Shown here piece by piece: positions 7,159 to 12,403 of a DNA stretch of 12,403 nucleotides. Source of the stretch: Nanobdellati archaeon (GTDB lineage Archaea; EX4484-52; GLR71); NCBI GenBank assembly GCA_019429005.1, contig JAHYJR010000010.1, positions 12,238 to 24,640 on the forward strand, given 5' to 3'. The position numbers were made by a program, and so were the translations under genes. Every line of letters starts with the position of its first letter. Positions within the stretch are counted from its first letter, which is position 1. The notes under the pieces are model-generated. The model saw only the letters and a list, made by a program, of their open reading frames with translations. It was not told the origin of the DNA and did not search any database.

Positions 7159-8259
7159 TTACAAAGGTCTACGATTACGTCTTAAATCAAAAATTCCAGG
7201 TAAATTACCAACAGATGAAAATATACTATTTTCAACAAAAGATATTTCCTGTTCATTTAATTTTGCTCTTAAATCTGCCTCAATTATCACAGATGGACAA
7301 CCATATGTTGTATTATGTGTAGATATTGCTAAAACATATGATGCAATATCTTTAGCACAGTTTAATACAATATCAGTATCATTTGTTTCTGAAAGAAAAT
7401 CAATCCTAATAGGACGATCAAATTCAACAGTCTTCATATAAAATGAATAAATATTATTTCCATTCTGACCAATATCTTTTAAAACAAGATTTTGGTCTGG
7501 TTTTTTTGAATACCTAAATACAAAAGACATCTCACCCTGTTTAAGAAGATAAAAAAGAAAATGTGTATCTTTAACAGTCTCAAGTATCGAAATATTGATA
7601 CTTAATTCAGTAGAACAAGATTTTATCAAATCCACACAAGTAGTACTCCGACTATCTTCAACAACACCTGCTAAATAAATATTTTTTTTAATTGACTTTT
7701 CATATAATGTTTTATACAATCGTACAATCTCAAGATAATCAGTATATAATTCAGAATCACTTTTTGGCCGTGATTGAGGGTGAGGTACAACAGAACCGTC
7801 AAGTAATAATATGTCGGGAGACCTACTAAGGGACTCTACTGCAATAGAAATCTCCTCATTAATTCTAAAAAGTGATGCTTTAATTGAAAAATCAGATTCA
7901 TACATTGGTCTATTAATTACAGATATTTTTGGTTCGTTAAATGTTCCAGGAATATACTGAGTATCATAAAGTTTACCATCCTTAAAATCAAATTTAACTG
8001 CAACAGCTCGTGTTAATATGATATCAATACCATGATATTCTTTCTTGATTAAACCACCATCTACACCAATATATGTTCTAGATTTAAGATCGTCAGGTAA
8101 AACAGTCCTAAAAAGCGATTTACTTATCACTTGAGAATCATTTTCTAATGTCAATTTATCTTTTTTAGACCTTATAATTTCAACTACAGATAAAACTGAT
8201 TTTTCCCAATCTTTAAGAGATTTACCAATATAATCTAGATCTTTAGAAATCATTGCCAT
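7159..8259 (-). CDS. nurA: NurA-family nuclease
   Basis: 366 aa from ATG 8259. NurA is a dimeric Mn-dependent nuclease that docks on the HerA ring and cuts DNA ends. The acidic motifs are present: D67 in YIGVDGG, a glutamate at 135/136 in RINEEIS, and D154 in LLLDGS. The sequence AGVVEDSRSTTC (198-209) and the C-terminal YGCPSVIIEAD (319-329) also follow the family pattern. In that last motif I recall Tyr and His in the family (YP...AH); here they are C321 and D329, so catalysis may be altered. A TTG at 8292, overlapping the upstream TGA, would add 11 hydrophobic residues. I preferred ATG 8259 because a natural NurA-like N-terminus starts there, but this is uncertain. The gene lies directly after the 276-aa gene. 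Confidence 0.88.
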   Translation of the reverse strand: MAMISKDLDYIGKSLKDWEKSVLSVVEIIRSKKDKLTLENDSQVISKSLFRTVLPDDLKSRTYIGVDGGLIKKEYHGIDIILTRAVAVKFDFKDGKLYDTQYIPGTFNEPKISVINRPMYESDFSIKASLFRINEEISIAVESLSRSPDILLLDGSVVPHPQSRPKSDSELYTDYLEIVRLYKTLYEKSIKKNIYLAGVVEDSRSTTCVDLIKSCSTELSINISILETVKDTHFLFYLLKQGEMSFVFRYSKKPDQNLVLKDIGQNGNNIYSFYMKTVEFDRPIRIDFLSETNDTDIVLNCAKDIASYVLAISTHNTTYGCPSVIIEADLRAKLNEQEISFVENSIFSSVGNLPGIFDLRRNRRPL

Positions 8260-8288
8260 AAATAAATATTGTAACTTGTATTTAAAAA

Positions 8289-9119
8289 TCAATCTAAAAT
8301 CGACATAATTTTATTATAAGAATCATCATCAGAAACGGCATGACGCACATATTCGGGAATATGATCATAGAGACCTTCCAAAACAATATTATCTCTTGTA
8401 TCATTAACACTTGAAACTAGACTTGCTGATGACTTTAAGATATCAAGGGAATTAAATTCATATGCAAATGTTCTGCAGATTTCAACACCATCTATACCAG
8501 CCATAATACCATTATATAAAAATAGATTAAATAACATCTCATTATAAAAACCATAAGCAAAAATAGATATATTATTCATGCAACTTATTGTATCCCTCTC
8601 AAGAGAAATACTCTTACGCTCATTTTCAGATAAATCTTTTTTAAGAATTTTGCCAAGACAATCAACATATACATAATTAAATCTATGATATTTATCAATT
8701 ACAGGTTTAAAAGACTCTAACTCTTGATATTTTTTATAAAATAAATTAACTGTTTTTGAACTTTTAACGTTCAAATAACTTAGAACAGGATCATCTACTA
8801 AACCAAGCATATCTGAAATCCTGTCTGAAGACAAATCTATATTATGTTCAAAAGATTCTCTAAGTTCCATCTGTATCGGAAAAATTAAAGGAAGATCACC
8901 TTTCAATGCAATTGTTTTGCAACCATCAAGAAGTTTCACATAATCATAATCATATTTAAGAGAATTCGATTTAACATCCCTATTAATCTCTTTCTTTAAT
9001 TGAAAAATATTGTTCTCAATATTTAAAATTATATCAATAAGCCTAAAAATATGATCAATATCAGAATAATAATTCTTTCTATTTAAAAAAAACTTAATAT
9101 CAGATTCATCTAAAAACAT
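8289..9119 (-). CDS. Unknown 276-aa helical protein of the HerA-NurA cluster
   Basis: Not recognised. The sequence is mostly helix-forming, with no membrane segment beyond a short hydrophobic patch (YGFYNEMLFNLFLYNGIMAG) and no visible nucleotide-binding or metal motif. The start is decided by the only clear Shine-Dalgarno site in the window: GGTGAT lies 7 nt before ATG 9119, which begins 1 nt after the TGA of the 656-aa gene. An in-frame ATG at 9137 would add six residues and overlap that gene, but would leave the site inside the coding region. The tight stop-restart arrangement suggests translational coupling and a matched amount with the 656-aa protein. The position just before nurA suggests a subunit of the same complex, which is inference. 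Confidence 0.85.
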   Translation of the reverse strand: MFLDESDIKFFLNRKNYYSDIDHIFRLIDIILNIENNIFQLKKEINRDVKSNSLKYDYDYVKLLDGCKTIALKGDLPLIFPIQMELRESFEHNIDLSSDRISDMLGLVDDPVLSYLNVKSSKTVNLFYKKYQELESFKPVIDKYHRFNYVYVDCLGKILKKDLSENERKSISLERDTISCMNNISIFAYGFYNEMLFNLFLYNGIMAGIDGVEICRTFAYEFNSLDILKSSASLVSSVNDTRDNIVLEGLYDHIPEYVRHAVSDDDSYNKIMSILD

Positions 9120-9120
9120 A

Positions 9121-11091
9121 TCAATTATCACCCACATACCCTAATCGAGATTCGTAAATACCTGCCATATACTCTATAACATCACTATTTATAACGATTT
9201 CATTTCCAACAATATTTTTTAAAAAACCTTCTTGCTTCAACAATTTTGATGATAATCCAAAATACTTTTTTAAATTAAGATCACTTTCAATTATTTTTGT
9301 AAAATTATTTTGAAATTGTGCACTATTGTGAGGTATATAACCTGTTATCTTGTAACCAGGAATATTCAACATTTTATTTGAATTTGAATCAAACGAAATT
9401 TGTGAAAGTTCATTATCTATAACTTCGAGCTTATTTAATTTTTCAATATTAGTACCAAACAATCTACTTCCTGACAAATAATTTTTATAATCTAAAATAG
9501 ATAAATATTCTCCATCCTCTTCAATAATACCTCGCCTAAACATATCTAAAATATTAAACGATTTTGATCGTTTTGCAAAATCATATTTATCTGAAAATAT
9601 TTTACACTGCGTATCAAGAAAATCTTTCACACAAGTTATATTATAATTTGAAAAAGATACATTGTTACTTAACAAACCTTTCAATTCAATAAATATCTTA
9701 GACAACTCACAGACACCTGTTGTACCAATAAAATAAAGATCAAGCAAAGCATCTTGTTCCTGCTCAAGACCATATGTAAATTTTGATATATCATTTACAA
9801 TATAAATTGGTACAGACATTGTTGACATTTTATCTATCTGAGAACGCCAGGTTTCCATCGAAATTGTGTACACATCAATATCCTGCAAACCTGCTTTTTT
9901 TTTCAAAATATCTAACATAGCAAGATCACCTACGCCATCAGTCACAATTTTTATAAACGCGGTAGGTCTTGAAACCATATCATAACGACTAACACCTTGT
10001 GAATCCAAGATCATCATATCAGAAGGTGTATCTAAAATATGTGCTTCTGAAGATTTACACAAATTAATAAGATTGCCATCTAATTTTTCAACAAGTGGTT
10101 TAAAAAAAGATATTTTTTCATATCCATGATTAACAATGATATTATCTTTAATACACCGTCCTTTATTATCAAAATCAAATTTTGTACCTTTTACTATTAT
10201 TTCAGTATCAAGACCAAAACCAGATAAAACAGATTTTAAAGGATTAATAAGTAATTTTGCACTCAAATGCTCAGAAAGAGTTGTGAAAAAAAAAACATCA
10301 ACACCAAGTACAGATTGAATAAATACATTATATGCAAACGAATCTGAAATCGGACATTTATCTTGATGTTTCATATTATTATAGACCATATCAAGCACAA
10401 TAGAAAGATAATTCATATCTGAATTTTTCTCTCCAAAATTATAATAATCAAAAAAACCACTTTTAAGTTCTTCAGACACCTTAAATAATAAATCGTTATT
10501 TATAATACCATAATCATTTATCATACTATCCTTACTATTTGATTTTGGAATTTCACTTAAATTATATTTTTCAAGAAGAGGTACTATAGAATCAAATTTG
10601 CCGTGAGTAAAACCAACATCTGCAAAACCCATAAATGAATTATTCGGATTAAAATGATTAACCGTTAAATTACATCCATTCTTAGTAAAAACCCCATCAA
10701 AATCACAAAATGCCGTTCCATGCAAAGATAATAATCCATTATTCTCTAAATCTTCAATTGCCTTAGTATCATAATAAAGTATTGAATCAGACTTGTTTAT
10801 TGAACTAATATTTTCAGAAGTCATCTTTTTATCAGTCTTCAAAAATTCAAGAAGTGGTGTTCCACCATCAATCCAATGTAAAGCCTGTTTTTTTCCTGAA
10901 GACATAAGATTACTTCGCTTTTTAATAATCTTATCCCTAATCTTTAACAATGACTCAACGTCTTTTTCAACATTTGATATAACACAAAAACCAGAATCCT
11001 TTGAAAGATCCAAACGTTCTTTTAAGACAGACGAATTTAATCTGTTTACTCCATTTAGGAGCTTATTAAAAGATTTTTTAGCATCGGCCAA
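9121..11091 (-). CDS. Unknown 656-aa protein of the HerA-NurA cluster, weak Toprim-like segment
   Basis: Not recognised. It has no membrane segment and no P-loop. Residues 377-455 have an alternating strand-helix look (FIKIVTDGVGDLAMLDIL, then VPIYIVNDISKFTYG) that recalls the Toprim fold of the Spo11/topoisomerase VI A subunit, but the expected Glu is Asp and the Asp-x-Asp is incomplete, so this is only a hint. Conspicuous Gly/Asp motifs are WIDGGTP (73-79) and CDFDG (129-133). The only in-frame start is TTG 11091. An ATG at 11101 is out of frame by one base across a run of eight T, so the true start may be hidden by an indel. It lies 42 nt after the 287-aa gene, and the 276-aa gene starts 1 nt after its stop. 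Confidence 0.85.
   Translation of the reverse strand: MADAKKSFNKLLNGVNRLNSSVLKERLDLSKDSGFCVISNVEKDVESLLKIRDKIIKKRSNLMSSGKKQALHWIDGGTPLLEFLKTDKKMTSENISSINKSDSILYYDTKAIEDLENNGLLSLHGTAFCDFDGVFTKNGCNLTVNHFNPNNSFMGFADVGFTHGKFDSIVPLLEKYNLSEIPKSNSKDSMINDYGIINNDLLFKVSEELKSGFFDYYNFGEKNSDMNYLSIVLDMVYNNMKHQDKCPISDSFAYNVFIQSVLGVDVFFFTTLSEHLSAKLLINPLKSVLSGFGLDTEIIVKGTKFDFDNKGRCIKDNIIVNHGYEKISFFKPLVEKLDGNLINLCKSSEAHILDTPSDMMILDSQGVSRYDMVSRPTAFIKIVTDGVGDLAMLDILKKKAGLQDIDVYTISMETWRSQIDKMSTMSVPIYIVNDISKFTYGLEQEQDALLDLYFIGTTGVCELSKIFIELKGLLSNNVSFSNYNITCVKDFLDTQCKIFSDKYDFAKRSKSFNILDMFRRGIIEEDGEYLSILDYKNYLSGSRLFGTNIEKLNKLEVIDNELSQISFDSNSNKMLNIPGYKITGYIPHNSAQFQNNFTKIIESDLNLKKYFGLSSKLLKQEGFLKNIVGNEIVINSDVIEYMAGIYESRLGYVGDN
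9127..9132 (-). promoter_or_regulatory. Shine-Dalgarno site GGTGAT for the 276-aa gene
   Basis: On the minus strand GGTGAT is a six-base match to the usual archaeal 16S anti-Shine-Dalgarno end, 7 nt before ATG 9119. It lies inside the last codons of the 656-aa gene. It is the only clear site of this kind in the window and fixes the downstream start. Confidence 0.65.
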
Positions 11092-11133
11092 AAAAAACCA
11101 TCTTAAGATATATATTTAATATAAAAATACATT

Positions 11134-11997
11134 TCATTGATATTTAGATATCTTACTACCTGTCTGTATATCTAAAAATGAAGACTCATAAAGATTCTGT
11201 ATAAATACATCAAAATTTTGAGGATTAGGCATATCAGATTTTTTACATGGAAAAAACATTGCAAGATCAATCTCTTCTTCACGTTTTTTTGTAAGTCTCT
11301 GACCTCCTGATGTTCTAACATAAGGACTTCCAATAAATAAATTTGGATTAATAAAAACCCTATAATCATCAATTGGTTCTGGAACATGTATACTTAATAT
11401 ATCATGACCCAAACTCTCTGTAAGATATTTTATATCAGGACTATCAGAACCTTTATAAACATTATTTTCAAGAAGAAAGATTGTACGTGCTTCGGGACTA
11501 AGCTTATCCATTACATAAGGGAAAAAATCACACATTTTTGTTTTCTTATCCTCTTTTGCAGATTCAATAAAAATTTTACCTATACCCCTCTTAATCATTC
11601 TATGTAATTCTTTTGATTCATTAGTACTCCCATTTATAACATTTAACATAGACCTTTCTAACAAATCAAGTGTACAATAGTATTGTGATGTTACAAGTAC
11701 ATTTTTAGGTATTTTTTTATGACTTATAGCAATATCTATAAAAGGAATATCTTTGATATCTGTATTACTATTAAAATAATTAAGTCCTTTCAAAATCAAA
11801 ATATCATCATCATCTATTTTTTTGGTTTGTTTAGAATCAAGACCATAATACAGATTATCCTTAAATGCCTGATATTTCCGTTCAATCTGTCTAGATTTTT
11901 CTTTATCAAAAAATAAAGAGGTCTCAAAAAGAACAATAACTCCACATCCATTTTTACCTAACAAATCCGTAATTATACTTGAGTCACAAATAGACAT
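11134..11997 (-). CDS. Unknown 287-aa protein, first gene of the HerA-NurA cluster
   Basis: Not recognised. It is a soluble protein with a hydrophobic beta-like N-terminal segment (GCGVIVLFETSLFF, about residues 17-30), a charged middle, and conserved-looking patches ARTIFLLENN and FIGSPYVRTSGGQR in the C-terminal half. No nucleotide-binding, nuclease or membrane motif is visible. ATG 11997 has no Shine-Dalgarno site; a TTTATATAAA box is centred about 43 nt upstream, giving a short predicted leader of about 18 nt. As the first gene after a long non-coding region, it probably heads the operon that continues with the 656-aa, 276-aa and nurA genes. Its role in the module is unknown. Confidence 0.82.
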   Translation of the reverse strand: MSICDSSIITDLLGKNGCGVIVLFETSLFFDKEKSRQIERKYQAFKDNLYYGLDSKQTKKIDDDDILILKGLNYFNSNTDIKDIPFIDIAISHKKIPKNVLVTSQYYCTLDLLERSMLNVINGSTNESKELHRMIKRGIGKIFIESAKEDKKTKMCDFFPYVMDKLSPEARTIFLLENNVYKGSDSPDIKYLTESLGHDILSIHVPEPIDDYRVFINPNLFIGSPYVRTSGGQRLTKKREEEIDLAMFFPCKKSDMPNPQNFDVFIQNLYESSFLDIQTGSKISKYQ

Positions 11998-12222
11998 ATA
12001 ATACTAATGATAACTAAATTTAAAAAATGTTACTATTTATATAAAAAAAGATAAAGATAACAAAAAATAAACTAAAACACAATTATAAGGCACAATTAAA
12101 GATAAATATATGACAAAATCCTAATACAATTCGTAAAAAAGTGTAATTTTAAAAAAACATAATAACACAGCAATTATATCTTATTTATAAGCTATATCAT
12201 AAACTATATAAAGTTATATCTA
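11998..12222. other. Non-coding A+T-rich region upstream of the cluster
   Basis: No reading frame of useful length is seen on either strand. Besides the promoter at 12036-12045, it holds a 13-bp near-duplicate (12078-12090 and 12091-12103, both starting CACAATTA) and increasingly alternating A/T sequence towards the tandem array. No RNA gene or known motif was recognised. Confidence 0.6.
12036..12045 (-). promoter_or_regulatory. TATA-like box of the HerA-NurA cluster
   Basis: TTTATATAAA on the minus strand is the best match to an archaeal TATA box in the window. Transcription would start near 12015, about 18 nt before the ATG at 11997. It is the likely main promoter of the operon. Confidence 0.55.
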
Positions 12223-12403
12223 TATACAATATACTATATCAAATATACTATATCAAATATACTATATCAAATATAATATATCAAATATAATATATCAAAT
12301 ATAATATATCAAATATAATATATCAAATATAATATATCAAATATAATATATCAAATATAATATATCAAATATAATATATCAAATATAATATATCAAATAT
12401 AAT
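12223..12403. repeat. 14-bp tandem direct repeat array, runs off the window end
   Basis: From 12237 there are 11.9 copies of a 14-bp unit. The first two are TATCAAATATACTA and the other ten TATCAAATATAATA, all otherwise identical, ending at the last base of the window. A degenerate unit with two mismatches precedes them (12223-12236). The unit is not a multiple of 3 and contains stops, so it is non-coding. There are no unique spacers, so it is not CRISPR. Iterons of a replication origin, a partition site, an easily melted region, or the tandem repeats known from some archaeal extrachromosomal elements are all possible. Confidence 0.95.

Noticed and set aside
9121-11091. Rad50/SMC-like protein next to NurA
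   Set aside because: There is no Walker A motif, ABC signature or long coiled coil in the 656-aa protein.
10793-11119. 108-aa open frame on the plus strand
   Set aside because: It lies opposite the well-supported 656-aa gene, with no start signal of its own and a composition expected of an antisense shadow.
11998-12222. Small RNA or tRNA gene in the long intergenic region
   Set aside because: The sequence is almost entirely A/T with no cloverleaf or stable stem visible.
12223-12403. CRISPR array at the window end
   Set aside because: The units are 14 bp and directly adjacent with no unique spacers, so this is a simple tandem repeat.

Overview
The window looks like a piece of an A+T-rich archaeal genome or archaeal extrachromosomal element. 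Three things point to an archaeon. A HerA-type ATPase and a NurA-family nuclease sit in one gene cluster. TATA-like boxes lie about 25-30 nt before several start codons, as expected for leaderless or short-leader transcripts. Only one convincing Shine-Dalgarno site (GGTGAT) is visible. TAA and TGA end all the genes, so the standard code fits. The genus cannot be read from the sequence.

Left part (1-2705): a VanZ-like membrane protein on the minus strand diverges from a two-gene plus-strand operon. The operon encodes an ABC-2 type exporter, with an ATPase (541-1266) and a permease of about 12 transmembrane segments (1278-2705). The divergent genes share a 57-bp intergenic region containing TATA-like sequence.

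Central and right part (2764-11997): six genes on the minus strand converge on the ABC operon. In transcription order they are an unknown 287-aa protein, an unknown 656-aa protein with a weak Toprim-like segment, an unknown 276-aa protein, a NurA-family nuclease, a large winged-helix-rich protein, and a HerA-family hexameric ATPase. HerA and NurA are established partners in DNA end resection, normally with Mre11-Rad50. No Mre11 or Rad50 is present here; three unrecognised proteins and the winged-helix protein take that place. I infer a HerA-NurA DNA-processing or defence-like module of uncharacterised composition, and this is the best candidate for an undescribed system.

The winged-helix gene is split by an in-frame TAA at 4951-4953. 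The frame then stays open for another 195 codons, and an acidic Glu-Pro repeat linker runs across the stop. This is a nonsense mutation, a sequencing error or a readthrough site. Inverted repeats abut the TATA-like boxes of both the winged-helix gene and herA, so both may be regulated separately from the upstream genes.

Right edge (11998-12403): no gene is seen. A TATA-like promoter for the cluster is followed by A+T-rich DNA and then by about 12 near-identical 14-bp tandem repeats that run off the window end.
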